From: Paralithodes platypus
Taxonomy: Eukaryota; Arthropoda; Malacostraca; Decapoda; Lithodidae
Length of the DNA stretch: 64,000 nt
Reading direction: 5' to 3'
Assembly (NCBI GenBank): GCA_032716605.1
Contig: CM064571.1
Coordinates: forward strand, 12,407,720 to 12,471,719
Part shown: one piece after another, positions 1-10,868 of the stretch
Position numbering within the stretch: position 1 is the stretch's first letter
Layout of the letters: every line of letters begins with the position of its first letter
Notes under the pieces: model-generated
Database searches by the model: none
Told to the model about the DNA's origin: nothing
The model's input: the letters and a program-made list of their open reading frames with translations, nothing else
Made by a program: the position numbers and the translations under genes

Positions 1-1
1 C

Positions 2-172
2 CTCGCTGGCGCCTTCCTCGCCCACCATGAACAACAGTGGTTAAATGACTGCCCTAATCCCTTCAAACCTTTGTTCTACCGCCGCTATGTTGATGACACA
101 TTTCTCACATTCAGATAAAAAGAACACATCCCACAATTCTTACCGTATCTCAATTCAAAGCATGGAAATATC
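2..172 (+). pseudogene. Penelope-like element reverse transcriptase fragment
   Basis: Frame 2 reads a short block with the order LAGAFLAHHEQQWL, FKPLFYRRYVDDTFLTF, a stop, then HIPQFLPYLNSKHGNI. The YVDD catalytic box preceded by FYRR and followed by a YLN-x-x-H-x-NI block is the arrangement of Penelope-like element (PLE) reverse transcriptases (family knowledge). Stops at 116-118 and 173-175 break it, and the window edge cuts its 5' side. A PLE endonuclease relic lies at 20.5 kb, so PLEs are represented elsewhere in the window, but nothing ties these two pieces to one insertion. Confidence 0.75.
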
Positions 173-249
173 TAATTCATTATTAATCATAATAATAATT
201 ATAATGCATGCATGTACTGTATATACTCTCGCACTTTACCCCAGGTTTT

Positions 250-299
250 GTTTTATTATAATAATAATAATAATAATAATAAAAATAATAATAATAATC
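250..299. repeat. (ATA)n microsatellite
   Basis: A run of ATA/AAT triplets, with a shorter related AT-rich run at 181-206. Simple sequence directly 3' of the Penelope-like fragment. Confidence 0.9.
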
Positions 300-477
300 C
301 CATACCTAGCCATCAATCAAATAAATCGGATACAAAAATTACGGGGCACATGGCCCTGTGAGGTTGACGATTGGGCAAGAGCGTACTGTAAAGAGTTTGT
401 CGTGATTCTCCTGATACACGTAATGACAGATCAATGAGAGAGGATTGTTGGTTACCCGCCCACCTTTTGCTGCGGTA

Positions 478-498
478 ATCTCTCTCTCTCTCTCTCTA

Positions 499-568
<70 letters not shown>
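478..568. repeat. (CT)n microsatellite
   Basis: Nearly pure CT dinucleotides over about 90 bp, broken once by TATAT near 498. The apparent Leu-Ser peptide across it is an artefact. Confidence 0.95.
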
Positions 569-572
<4 letters not shown>

Positions 573-703
573 GCATATGTACTGTTTATCATATTTTGAA
601 GTTATTGTTTATGTGTCTATCTGTCTGTCTGCCTGCTTTTCAGAGAATGATAGTTAATGAAATATTTCAAGATACAGTCATACATACTATACAATATATT
701 ATG

Positions 704-746
704 GATCATTCAGTCATTAACATATTATGTTAATGACTGAATGATC
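704..746. repeat. Perfect 20-bp inverted repeat (hairpin)
   Basis: GATCATTCAGTCATTAACAT at 704-723 is the exact reverse complement of 727-746, with a 3-base loop. It ends 9 bases before the first unit of the 28-bp minisatellite. Confidence 0.9.
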
Positions 747-755
747 TATAATAAA

Positions 756-2292
756 TACTATGTTGGGCTGCCTCTCTTGTCAATACTATGTTGGGCTGCC
801 TCTCTTGTCAATACTATGTTGGGCTGCCTCTCTTGTCAATACTATGTTGGGCTGCCTCTCTTGTCAGTACTATGTTGGGCTGCCTCTCTTGTCAATACTA
901 TGTTGGGCTGCCACTCTTGTCACTATGTTGGGCTGCCTCTCTTGTCAATACTATGTTGGGCTGCCTCTCTTGTCAATACTATGTTGGGCGGCCTCTCTTG
1001 TCAATATTATGTTGGGCTGCCTCTCTTGTCAATACTATGTTGGGCTGCCTCTCTTGTCAATACTATGTTGGGCTGCCTCTCTTGTCAATACTATGTTGGG
1101 CTGCCCCTCTTGTCAATACTATGTTGGGCTGCCTCTCTTGTCAATACTATGTTGGGCTGCCACTCTTGTCAATATTATGTTGGGCTGTCTCTCTTGTCAA
1201 TACTATGTTGGGCTGCCTCTCTTGTCAATACTATGTTGGGCTGCCTCTCTTGTCAATACTATGTTGGGCTGCCTCCTTGTCAATACTATGTTGGGCTGCC
1301 TCTCTTGTCAATACTATGTTGGGCTGCCTCTCTCTTGTCAATACTATGTTGGGCTGCCTCTCTTGTCAATACTATGTTGGGCTGCCTCTCTTGTCAATAC
1401 TATGTTGGGCTGCCTCTCTTGTCAATACTATGTTGGGCTGCCTCTCTTGTCATTACTATGTTGGGTTGCCTCTCTTGTCAATAAATTGTTGGGCTGCCTC
1501 TCTTGTCAATACTATGTTGGGCTGCCTCTCTTGTCAATACTATGTTGGGCTGCCTCTCTTGTCAATACTATGTTGGGCTGCCTCTCTTGTCAATACTATG
1601 TTGGGCTGCCTCTCTTGTCAATACTATGTTGGGCTGCCTCTCTTGTCAATACTATGTTGGGCTGCCTCTCTTGTCAATACTATGTTGGGCTGCCTCTCTT
1701 GTCAATACTGTGTTGGGCTGCCTCTCTTGTCAATACTATGTTGGGCTGCCTCTCTTGTCAATACTATGTTGGGCTGCCTCTCTTGTCAATACTATGTTGG
1801 GCTGCCTCTCTTGTCAATACTATGTTGGGCTGCCTCTCTTGTCAATACTATGTTGGGCTGCCTCTCTTGTCAATACTATGTTGGGCTGCCTCTCTTGTCA
1901 ATACTATTGGGCTGCCTCTCTTGTCAATACTATGTTGGGCTGCCTCTCTTGTCAATACTATGTTGGGCTGCCTCTCTTGTCAATACTATGTTGGGCTGCC
2001 TCTCTTGTCAATACTATGTTGGGCTGCCTCTCTTGTCAATACTATGTTGGGCTGCCACTCTTGTCAATACTATGTTGGGCTGCCTCTCTTGTCAATACTA
2101 TGTTGGGCTGCCTCTCTTGTCAATACTATGTTGGGCTGCCTCTCTTGTCAATACTATGTTGGGCTGCCTCTCTTGTCAATACTATGTTGGGCTGCCTCTC
2201 TTGTCAATACTATGTTGGGCTGCCTCTCTTGTCAATACTATGATGGGCTGCTTCTCTTGTCAATACTATGTTGGGCTGCCTCTCTTGTCAAT
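756..2292. repeat. 28-bp minisatellite, about 55 copies
   Basis: Head-to-tail copies of a 28-bp unit with the core ATGTTGGGCTGCCTCTCTTG. Most units are identical; a minority have single substitutions or 2-4 bp deletions (near 922, 1274, 1325 and 1906). Because 28 is not a multiple of 3 and the unit has no stop in any forward frame, all three forward frames stay open, producing apparent proteins up to 590 residues. I do not regard these as genes. Confidence 0.97.
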
Positions 2293-2295
2293 ATT

Positions 2296-3410
2296 TGTAA
2301 ATCGAGATCAGACGGAAGTAAATGTCACGTATCTGGAGGTCTACCTCTTTGGGCAGCTCCCTTCACATTTATAGATCATCCGCTTTTCACACATTTTTTA
2401 TCATATATTCTCTCCACATGCCCAAACCATTTCTTCATAGATATTTCTAATGGCCAACAATTTGTTTTGTTATCATTGGTTAATTATTCTTTGGAATTAA
2501 CTCCACAAATCCATCTCACCATTGTCATTTAGTTACGTTCCTGTAATAATAATAATAATAATCTTCTGATTACTTATATAGCGCCCGTATCTCCTCCTTC
2601 GAGGATTCATTAGCGCTTGGCTTTCTTTAGTCTACCAGAGACCATTACCCATCCCCCTTGCTAATGGGGAGATGGTAACCGCCGGCTGTATCCCAGAAAA
2701 ACTTTTCAATCTGAGCGGGGATTGAACGCGAGACCTTCAAGATGGGAATCAGGCACGCAATCAACTGAGCCAGCCGGACGGCTGTTAATAATCTCTCATC
2801 TTCACTGGCCATATTTCTGAAGAATAGCTCATTGCACTTCTAATACACGAAACATACACTTTCCTTCAAACGAAGCCAAAATCCTTTCATGAAGAAAAGC
2901 AGCAACACTTTCTAAATATTCCTCAGCCCCAGAACCAGATTCGGCCCCACCCTTGGAATAACAGTATATATTATCCCCCAAGTAAAATAACTTATTCACA
3001 CACTCCAGAGTTTTTCTGTCAAAATGGATGCCATCTGTGATGCCACTTTACATAAGCTCTATTTTACATGCTGTACTGTACATATTCCTTGATATGTTGT
3101 CCTCTCATTGCAGAGTCTTCTGAACCCCTACACTTCTTATGCACTCAATCACATCAAACACATCATCTGATGAAGTTTTTTCTCACCTCTTTCCCACAAA
3201 CTGCATATGGGATGTCAAAACCTTTTTCTTAATTTGTTCTTCCTTCTACATGAATCATGACTTCATTGATATACATGTTTAATCGCAATCCCTTATTTGC
3301 CATACCCTCCCTCTAGCTATTGAAGTAATCCTCGGCATTCTCCACTCCATCTTGCAATAAAGACCGAGTCCTCTTCATGCAACACCTACTACAGAAGACC
3401 ATAAATTAAC
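2296..3410 (-). pseudogene. Degenerate non-LTR retrotransposon RT/C-terminal region
   Basis: The minus strand shows three collinear LINE blocks with many stops. From 3' to 5' of the plus strand they are GVENAEDYF...GLRLN (about 3350-3260, the region after the RT active site), VNKLFYLGDNIYCYSKGGAE (about 2990), and WFGHVERIYDKK followed by RGRPP (about 2430-2330). The YLG and WFGHVER...RGRPP blocks are typical of the C-terminal part of invertebrate RTE-like LINEs, and LINE-R at 58.9-60.4 kb has the same block order. A SINE (2543-2784) splits the copy, and the 28-bp array abuts its 3' end. No active site is visible; this is an old dead copy. Confidence 0.6.
2543..2784 (-). mobile_element. tRNA-derived SINE inserted in a dead LINE
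   Basis: On the minus strand it begins with a tRNA-like head at about 2784. An A-box-like TGGCTCAGTTGATTGCGTG and a B-box-like GGTCTCGCGTTCAATCC mark an internal RNA polymerase III promoter. A body with GGTAACCATCTCCCC-type sequence follows, then an (ATT)n tail at 2543-2562. Head, body and simple tail are the layout of a tRNA-derived SINE. It interrupts the LINE relic on either side. The anticodon-arm geometry is too poor for a functional tRNA. Confidence 0.7.
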
Positions 3411-3413
3411 CAT

Positions 3414-3619
3414 TTGCGAGTTTCAGGCTATTAGGAAGTTGGTGCCGTAAACATCGATATTAAACAGAAATGCAATAATAATGTACGTTTCTGATAAATA
3501 ATGGTATGTTGAATTGGGTTTCATGTATTTATAAATGTACTACGACCGTAGTTTAGCTGTAAATTCTGTTAAATATCATTGTGTACAGCTCCAACTTCCT
3601 TATAGAACGAAACTCGCAA
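3414..3619. mobile_element. MITE-I, about 206 bp, inverted-repeat element
   Basis: The left end TTGCGAGTTTC with AGGAAGTTGG just inside is matched in inverse at the right end (CCAACTTCCT...GAAACTCGCAA). A one-ended relative lies at about 60600-60665. There is no coding capacity. I could not see a clear target duplication. Confidence 0.6.
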
Positions 3620-3794
3620 GTCGTCAATTGCTAGCCAAGGCCTCCAGGACCAAGACAAATGGTAAAGGGCTCACCCCTGAACCCTGATGGACTGGACCAC
3701 CTCAAGAGTCGTGTACCCAGATACCGCCTCATTATCTCATCAACCCATCAGTCTTCAACACAAATTATTTTCATAGCCCACTGCATAACATCAC

Positions 3795-4110
3795 TTAAGG
3801 GGAGATTGGTCGTTTTTCTGGTCCCCTTTCTCCCTCGTGTTAATCCCCATATGTTCTGAGATCAGAAGACGTTCGGTCCATTAGTTTGTCGATTTTTAGA
3901 CCTTTCGACCCATTTCGTCAATTTTAAGACCTTTCGTGCCATATAGGTGTTGATTTTTTTCCTGGCGAGCGATAGCAAGCAAGAAGGAACCGGCCTTTGG
4001 TCGAGACACTTTTCTACCGACAAATGTACAAATTTATCTTGAAAGGGGGTCTAGGGGGTGTCTTTTTAAGCTTGATGGAGGTCTAGGAAGGAAACTTAAA
4101 AATAATTAAA
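3795..4110 (+). mobile_element. MITE-A fragment (TTAA-flanked family), 3' end lost
   Basis: Starts at TTAAGGGGAGATTGG and runs through the family landmarks: CTTTCTCCCTC, GACCTTTCG, CCTGGCGAGCGATAGC, a CGGCCTTTGG half-hairpin, and CTTGATGGAGGTCTAGG. The last 30-40 bp, including the right inverted repeat, are missing. Confidence 0.85.
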
Positions 4111-4402
4111 TAGATACATATATACAGTAGACCAAAACATAAGCACATACATTGTAACTGCTAAGACATGGTTGCCTATCCGCAGTTGGAATATAATACA
4201 ATAAATACAATAATACAATACAACCGTGCCGCAGCAAGACTTAATTAAGTCCAACTGCAGCACCTGCACCTGCAGTATCTGCAAGCCACACCAGCCTAAG
4301 AATGCTACGAGACAGTAACATACCAACACTCTACTGTACATTAGGCAAGTTGGACTTTAGAACAGCAAAATCCTGCCACAACACGGGCCGGCCCCACCGT
4401 AC

Positions 4403-4615
4403 TATAGTCTATTCGCCGTAAGTAGGCGATAAATCATGACCTCTAACCTCTGTAACTCAAAAAGGGCTAGAGCAAATTGGCTGTACTTTTCCACATCTAT
4501 TCCTTGACTGAATCTTCCCAAATGGTAGCAATATTAGCTCGATTACTCTAGTCGTTTTTGAGTTACAGAGGTTAGAGATCATAATGTCTTGCATACTTAC
4601 AGCAAATAGACTATA
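4403..4615. mobile_element. MITE-E, 209 bp with TA target duplication
   Basis: Inverted ends TAGTCTATTYGCYGTAAGTA extend inward for about 70 bp; both arms read ATCATGA...CTCTAACCTCTGTAACTC. TA dinucleotides at 4403-4404 and 4614-4615 look like the duplicated target, which suggests Tc1/mariner mobilisation (inference). A one-ended copy lies at 33577-33645. Confidence 0.7.
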
Positions 4616-4665
4616 ACACTGTGGCCGATTCTGATGTGACGACAAACAGCGCCCAGGTAAACCTA

Positions 4666-4667
<2 letters not shown>

Positions 4668-4696
<29 letters not shown>
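4668..4696. repeat. (AT)n microsatellite
   Basis: Pure AT dinucleotides upstream of the truncated LINE-Y. Confidence 0.9.
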
Positions 4697-4698
<2 letters not shown>

Positions 4699-4837
4699 TT
4701 GAAGTTTATTTGTTTACAATTTTATAATAATATTGGTTGAAATGTGTTAGACCATTATTTTATTGTCATTGTAACTATGAATTAAAGTGGTGTGGGGGTA
4801 AATTGCAGCTAACTGTTCACAGCATTTGTTCCATGTA

Positions 4838-6065
4838 CCAAGCTACAGACCAACATGGTGAAACACATACAATAGCACTGGATATATCAAAGGCATTTGA
4901 TAGAGTCTGGCATCAATCCTTATTGTCGAAGATGTCACACTACGGCCTTGCATCATTAGTTCCACTAATTTCTTCTTATCTTCATAACAGAAAATTATGT
5001 GTAATGGTAGATGGCCTTTATTCTCTATTTCACTCAATAAATGCTGGTGTTCCCCAGGGATCAGTTTTGGCCCCAACTCTGTTCCTCATTCATATCAATG
5101 ATCTCATATCTACCACTCATAATCCAATACATTCCTACGCAGATGACTCAACACTCCACAGTTCCTTCACATTTACCAATTCTTTCACCCAACCCGATCT
5201 TATAAATTCAAAAATAAACACTGCAATTTCTCTGAACCAGGACCTTTCTAGAATTAATGAATGGGGACAAAAGAATCTAGTTTCCTTTAATGCACAGAAA
5301 ACCAAGTACATTAAATTTTCTAACCGACAGAATCTCACTGACTCCCATATATTTTTTAATGATGTAAATATTCCCACTTCCCCTAGTATTGACATTCTCG
5401 GTGTAACATTAACTACTAACTTGAGCTGGACACATTATGTTAGAAGCATTGCTAAGAATGCCTCTAAAAAACTGGGACTCCTGTACAGAGTTCGAGAATT
5501 CTTCACTGAAGAGCAGTTGGCCGTAATATATAAAAGTCATGTGCGTTCTCAGATGGATTACTGTTCACCTCTGTGGAGTGGTGGAGTGGTTGCATTGAGG
5601 CAGTTGGACAATATTCAAAATAAAGCTATTAGATTAATCAATAACCCTGCAATCACACAGGACCTTCCTACATTATCCATACGAAGAAACATTGCATCCC
5701 TTGCATTATTCTACAGATTTTTTCACAGCAATTGTTCCGAGGAACTTGCTTCAATTGTGCCGCCGCTCCACATCTTTCCCCGTAGAACTAGGGCAGCTGA
5801 GAGCGCCCATGAATTTACACTTTCTCCTCCACAATGCAGAACTTCTGCTTATCAAAATTAATTTATCCCTAGAACTACTACTCTTTGGAATTCACTTCCA
5901 TCGAGTTGCTTTCCACAAACTTACAATCTACAAAAGTTTAAATCCAGTTGTTACAAACATTTTATGAATGGAGGATGCCTTTAGGCACATGGACCTTTGT
6001 GTTTTATCTGTGTTTTTCCTTCCTCCGTTCATTGTCTCTTAGAAAATAAAAAAACAAAAAAAATC
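4838..6065 (+). pseudogene. LINE-Y copy 2: 5'-truncated reverse transcriptase with 3' UTR
   Basis: Begins abruptly inside the RT domain, so it is a classic 5'-truncated insertion. Visible RT blocks are ALDISKAFDRVWH, NAGVPQGSVLAPTLFL, the active site SYADDSTLH and DILGVTL, followed by the C-terminal thumb-like region (VRSQMDYCSPLW, IQNKAIRLIN). A TAA at 5859-5861 stops the frame where the sister copy near 16.4 kb has TCA. The same frame then runs on to FMNGGCL and a stop near 5985. A short UTR ends in an A-rich tail at 6046-6063. Identity to the second LINE-Y copy is very high by eye. I place it in the Jockey-like group of LINEs without a firm clade. Confidence 0.85.
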
Positions 6066-6082
6066 ATGTTTTGGCAACAATA

Positions 6083-6293
6083 CAGTCGGCCTAACAAGTG
6101 ATGTCGCGGCAGCAAGTATATTTTGATCAATAATTGGTATCACCACTATCTAAACTTTATTTCATCGTTTCGAGTGAGATATACAAACATGTTCCTACCC
6201 TTACACACCCTATTCAACATCTGACATACATTAATACAGCACACAGCAATAGGAACGTAATGATAGCGGAGTCACAAGTTATTTGGTCGACTG
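6083..6293. mobile_element. MITE-D copy 1, 211 bp, TA-flanked
   Basis: The left end CAGTCGGCCTAACAAGTGAT and the inverse right end (CAGTCGACCAAATAACTTGT read inward) form imperfect inverted repeats. They are flanked by TA at 6081-6082 and 6294-6295. A second copy of exactly 211 bp lies inverted at 34801-35011. The right end is homologous to the 56-bp satellite at 63.5 kb. Ends starting CAGT next to TA are typical of Tc1/mariner-type elements. Confidence 0.75.
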
Positions 6294-6524
6294 TACATAG
6301 CTAAATTTGTAAATAGGCAAGAGCTTAGTCCCGAGGATAGGCTCCATTTACGATGTTTAACTTTCCAGCCCCTTTGTCTGGGGGCAGAGCAAAAACTCTC
6401 CAACCACTAAAAGACAACCTCAAATTTGAATATACAAAAAAAAAAACGTTGTGTACAGAGGCATTATATTCAAAGATTAAAATCTCAAAGTTTGGTATAC
6501 GTTGCATTTATAATATAATATTGA

Positions 6525-6604
6525 TTTGCTACGATTGTGTACATATGGAATAGGTTATCAAATATTTGCTACGATTGTGTACATATGGAATAGGTTATCA
6601 AATA
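6525..6604. repeat. 40-bp tandem duplication
   Basis: Two identical 40-bp units beginning TTTGCTACGATTGTGTACAT. Confidence 0.9.
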
Positions 6605-6628
6605 TTAATTAGAGTAGGTTAGGCTAGA

Positions 6629-9225
6629 TTAAGGGGAGATGGGTATTTTTTTTTTTTTTTTTTTTTCTATGTGAAAGAGGGAGACAAAAGGCATAACTGC
6701 CTGCAACGAGTGCCTCCCCCAGATTTCAAAGCGTGACATGGCCGAAATCAAGGGACGTTCGAACTAAAATGCCTGGACACACAGAGTTTGAAGCAATTTA
6801 AGTCATAGGAAGAGGGAAAGACTGATTCTGGGAGAGAGTTCCAGAGCTTAGCAGTTGAATAGAAGAAAGTCTGAGAACAACGTTTCACTCTTGGGTTGGA
6901 AAGTTGCACAGAGTAGGGATGGGATTGTGTTGCAAGGCGGGTACTACGTACCCTATATAGAGGAGGTGGTATACACTGGGAAAGCTCCGAGGAACACTGA
7001 TTATTGTAGTAGCGATGGAATAGCGAGAGAGATGCAACATTGCGGCGAAGAGAGAGAGATTGCAGAGAATTGGTGAGTGGACGGGAGTTAATGATACGAA
7101 AGGCTTTCCTTTCTACTTTATCTAGGAGTGTAGTGTGAGAGGATCCTCCCCACACATGTGAACAATACTCAATAGAAGGACGCACTGTGCCCCTCTACAG
7201 AGCAAGAAGCTGCGCAGAGGTAAAGAACCCCTTGAGGCGGTTGAGCACACCCAGCTTCTGGGAGGCTGCCTTAGCGAGACTGGTAATATGGTCTTTCCAA
7301 GTGAGAGCAGAAGAAAAAGAGACACCGAGAACATTGAGAGAAGATGAAGGATTGATTTGTGTATTGTTGAAGAACAAGGGATAGTCCTCTGGGGGTTCCA
7401 GACGGGTAGTAAGATGGCTAAATTGAGTTTTGGAAGCATTAAATGCAACAAGGTTTTCTCTACCCCAATTGGAAATAGTAGCTAGATCAGAAGATAAGTA
7501 TTTTATGGCTTCATTACGTTTACTTTTGAGGGACTGCTGGCTGGGGCGTTCTGGAAAACTAATTAAGTGGTGTAAAGTATAGTCATCTGCATATGAATGT
7601 ATGGGACTGGTTGTACAGTTGAGAAGATCATTTATGAAAATTAGAAAGAGAATATGAGATAGGACAGAACCCTGAGGAACATCGGAGTTGATCGGATGAG
7701 GAAATGAGCGATGACCATCCACAACCGCAGCTATGGAACGGCCGGAAAGGAAATTAGAGACAAAGGCACAGATGGAGGGATAGAAACCGAAGGAGGGCAG
7801 TTTGGAAATTAAAGATTTGTGCCAGACTCTATCGAAGGCCTTCGCTATGTCTAGTGCAACAGAAAAAGTCTCACCGAAGTCCCGAAAGTTGGATGACCAA
7901 AAGTTAATAAGATATGAAAGAAGATCACCAGTAGAGCGACCCTTAAGGAAGCCATACTGGCGATCTGAGAGCAGATTATGAGAAGAGAAATGCTTAAGAA
8001 ATTTGGAAGCAAGAATAGTTTCAAAAACTTTAGAGATACAAGAGATGAGATCAATTGGACGATAATTGGAGGGTTGAGAGCGGTCACCCTTCTTTGGGAC
8101 AGGTTGAATGAGAGCAAACTTCCAGCAAGAAGGAAAGATGTTAGAGGAGAGACAGAGACGAGAGAGTTTGCCTAGGCAGGGGGTCAGCACGGAAGCACAG
8201 TTTTTAAGTACAACAGGAGGAACACCGTCCGGACCTTACGCCTTCTTAGTATTAAGCCCAGAGAGGGTAGAAAGTACATCTTTAGAAGAGATTAGGATAT
8301 TAGGAATAAGTAGGAGAGAGGGGGGTGGATAGGGAGGAATAGCACCAGATTCATCCAAGGTAGAGTTTCTGGCAAAAGTTTGAGCAAAGAGTTCAGCTTT
8401 GTCAGAGGAAGAAGTGATGGTTGTGCCATCAGAGTGGAAAAGGGGAGGGAAAGACGAGGAAGAAACTTTGTTGGAGAGGTTTTTGGCTAGATGCCAGAAA
8501 GCTTGGGAAGAGCTAGAGTTGGCTAGTTCAGTGCATTTATTATTGATGAAAGAGTGCTTGGCAAATCGAAGAACAGATCTGGTTTGATTCCGGGCAGAAA
8601 CACAGGAAGAATGAGATTCTTGAGTTTTTAGGCGTCGGTACCGTTTGAATGCTTCCTCCTTGTTGTGGACAGCAGTAGAACAAGCGTGAGTAAACCACGA
8701 TTTTTTGGCATTAGACTGAGAGAAAGAAAATGGAATGTACGCTTCCATGCCCGAGAGGATTACCTCGGTAATGCATTCAGCACTCTCCGAGGGTCCTCGG
8801 CCATGGAAGCAGAAGTAATTCTAATGGAAATCAAAGAAGTACTGCCGGAGAGCCTCCCAGTCGGCAGCGCCAAAGTGCCACAAGCGCCGCCGGCTGGGAA
8901 GATCGGATGGCCGTACTGAAGAGATAGGACAGGTGACAGAAATAAGTTTTTGGTCGGAGGAGCCCAAAGGAGAGAAAAGATTGACAGTATAAGAAGAAGG
9001 GTTAGAAGTCAGAAATAAGTCAAGAATGTTGGGCCGATCTCCGAAGCTATCCGGGATACGGGTGGGTTGCTGGACCAGCTGCTCTAGGTCATTTATGATA
9101 GAAAAGACGTAGGCTTGTTCACCAGGTTGGTCAGTAGAGTGAGAGGAGAGCCATTGGTGGTGGTGAACGTTGAAATCTGCTAAGATGGATATTTCAGAGA
9201 AGGGAGAGATAGATAGAATTTGCTT
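6629..9225 (-). pseudogene. LINE-Z copy 1: endonuclease C-terminus, RT and 3' tail
   Basis: Read on the minus strand. The region opens inside an AP-type endonuclease ([30 protein letters not shown]; about 9200-8950), then a linker, then the RT. RT blocks are PVPKKGDRSQPSNYRPI, QYGFLKGRSTGDLL, ALDIAKAFDRVWH, DVPQGSVLSHILFL, the active site SYADDYTLH and NVLGVSF. The C-terminal region ends in CVSRHFSSNVP at 6748, followed by a UTR and a poly-A tail (poly-T on plus at about 6647-6666). The conserved KA-x-GPDGVPP motif has an in-frame TAA (8236-8238), and a TAG at about 7186-7188 replaces a Tyr codon of copy 2. A 15-20 bp MITE-A stub (TTAAGGGGAGATGGG, 6629) abuts the tail. Jockey-like; exact clade unresolved. 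Confidence 0.87.
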
Positions 9226-9227
9226 AT

Positions 9228-9571
9228 TGTTTTATGTTTTATTATTGTTTAGTTTCCTCCGTAGACCTCCAATAAGCTGTAAAAACACCCCCTTGACCCC
9301 CTTTCAAGATAAATTGGTACATTTCTCGGTAAAAAAATATCCAGGCCAAAGGCCTATTCCTCTTCAAATTACAGGCTCGCTATTGCTCGCCAGGAAAAAA
9401 TCGACATCTAAATGGCATGAAAGGTCTTAATATTGACAAAGAAATGGGGTGTAAAGTCTTAAAATCGCCAGACTAATAGGCCGAACGTCTTAAAATCTAA
9501 AAAACAATGGGGCTAAACACGAGGGAGAAGGGGGGCAGAAAACCGGGCCTTCCCCCCCCCCCCCCCCTTAA
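9228..9571 (-). mobile_element. MITE-A copy, inverted, with poly-C at its end
   Basis: Carries the family core inverted: TTTCCTCCGTAGACCTCCA, AGGCTCGCTATTGCTCGCCAGG, ATGGGGCTAAACACGAGGGAG. It ends in a run of about 17 C and TTAA at 9568-9571. The left inverted repeat is degraded. It sits against the 5' limit of LINE-Z copy 1. Confidence 0.8.
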
Positions 9572-9662
9572 GCTAGGTTGAATAATATCAGACTTGTTAT
9601 ATACACGAACTGTTTCATTTCGTTGAATTATAAGAGAGAGAGAGATAGAGATGCACACACCT

Positions 9663-9663
<1 letters not shown>

Positions 9664-9722
<59 letters not shown>

Positions 9723-9892
9723 CCACACACACACACACACACACACACAGCACAGCACACCTCCAGGGTAAGCTTCTCATATATTTACATTGAGCCTCAA
9801 CACACATCATATTCACACACACACACAGCACAGCACACCTCCAGGGTAAGCTTCTCATATATTTACATTGAGCCTCAACACACATCATATTC
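9664..9892. repeat. (CA)n microsatellite plus about 75-bp tandem duplication
   Basis: CA repeats at about 9664-9748 are followed by two copies of a 75-bp segment (CAGCACACCTCCAGGGTAAG...) that includes a second short CA run at 9814-9827. Confidence 0.9.
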
Positions 9893-10334
9893 CCCACCTG
9901 CTTGACTAGACTAAGCCGCAATATCACCCAAACTTTATACACCATTAGTTTTCTTGTTCTTCAGTAGTCAACTTTGCTCAATATTGTTATCAACCTCTTT
10001 CAGATTTGTGTTGTGTTCTTTATATAAATCTGTAACCAGTGATTTGTTAAAGCAGAGTCACACGAAGGCCTTTTTCCCTCAACTACCTCTTGTATAGTTG
10101 GCAGATATAACTCTAAATAGTCTCATTATGTTACCAGCTTAAATGTTCGAATACAAAAATGGTGAAACAATCTCTCGTGTCATATTCCCTTTATTGGCAA
10201 GCGATATTATCTTACTTCTTAATATCCTCTTCCATCTACTGTCTACAATTCGATACGATTTGTATTATCCTGGCAATATTATGGAACCTCTCTGATGAAA
10301 AATATGATAATGTCGGACAGGTTAGGTTAGAGTT
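9893..10334. other. Unassigned sequence
   Basis: No recognisable coding block, element end or repeat family. AT-rich with no long open frame. A short TCACACGAAGGCCTTTTT at about 10057 resembles the end motif of MITE-C, but I found no partner end. Confidence 0.4.
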
Positions 10335-10405
10335 ATCCTGACCAGGATTCGAACCCACTCACTCCAGCTATTTTTGTGAGAGTTGAGCACCGTATCTACT
10401 CGACC
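10335..10405 (-). mobile_element. tRNA-like SINE head, inverted
   Basis: On the minus strand a B-box-like GTGGGTTCGAATCCTGG sits downstream of an A-box-like segment that includes GTCGAGTAGATACGGTG. The arm is homologous to the head of the adjacent plus-strand SINE, so the two form an inverted pair. Confidence 0.6.
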
Positions 10406-10798
10406 ATGAACAGATATAAGGGTGGTCAAGTGGCTACAGTGCCCAACTCTCACAAAAATATCTGAAGTGAGTGGGTTCGAGTCCTGGTGAGTATATCTCT
10501 CTCCCAACCTGAGCCACTTGCCAACCTGGAGGAAGTTAACCCCTCCAGTACTAGGGGATGCATGTTCACTGTATCCTGGCTAACATTAGACGATCGTATT
10601 CAGTTATGGAAGGCCCTCTACGAATCAAAGGTGTAAAGTCTATCTCAGTTAACCCTATGACTCCCTCGTATTAAAGTGTTGAGCCAATAATTGGGCTTTG
10701 TAATTGGGGTTGTGTGGGACAGGGATCTGCCTTGCTTAGGCCAATCGGCTTTCTGCAGACTCCCATTTTCTTATGTTCTTATGTTCTTATATTCTCAC
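10406..10798 (+). mobile_element. tRNA-derived SINE with CTTATGTT tail, split by MITE-F
   Basis: The head carries A-box-like GGTCAAGTGGCTACAGTG and B-box-like GGGTTCGAGTCCTGG. The 3' part holds CTTAGGCCAATCGGCTTTCT, CTGCAGACTCC and a CTTATGTTCTTATGTTC tail. I associate that tail with decapod crustacean SINEs and LINE 3' ends (recalled, not checked). MITE-F sequence begins at the TTAA at 10536-10539 in the middle. Confidence 0.65.
10536..10665. mobile_element. MITE-F half copy inside a SINE
   Basis: Begins TTAACCCCTCCAGTACTAGG and carries the family block TAGACGATCGTATTCAG. Only one arm is present. Compare the fuller copies at 39146, 45443, 46816 and 61976. Confidence 0.55.
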
Positions 10799-10868
10799 TA
10801 ATCTAAATAAGATCGTTTACTAATAGCCAGATTTGAAGGAAGAAAGGTATCCTCCTATCTTGAAATAA

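Noticed and set aside
756..2532. Open frames of 528-590 codons as a large repetitive protein gene
   Set aside because: All three forward frames are open simultaneously over a 28-bp unit; there is no promoter, splice or codon-usage signal, and the only non-repeat part runs antisense into a dead LINE.
4096..4341. Minus-strand 81-codon membrane-like open frame as a gene
   Set aside because: AT-rich, overlaps the edge of a MITE-A fragment, and shows no family resemblance.
6748..9225. Plus-strand open frames opposite LINE-Z as genes
   Set aside because: They are antisense shadows of the minus-strand RT with no independent motifs.
9540..9567. Poly-C at 9554-9567 and at 39028-39058 as a biological signal
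   Set aside because: Homopolymers of this kind are often assembly or sequencing artefacts; no function is inferred.
10536..10800. MITE-F arm treated as the body of a single SINE family
   Set aside because: The same arm occurs with TTAA ends and an inverse partner at 39146, 45443, 46816 and 61976, so it is a separate element inserted in the SINE.
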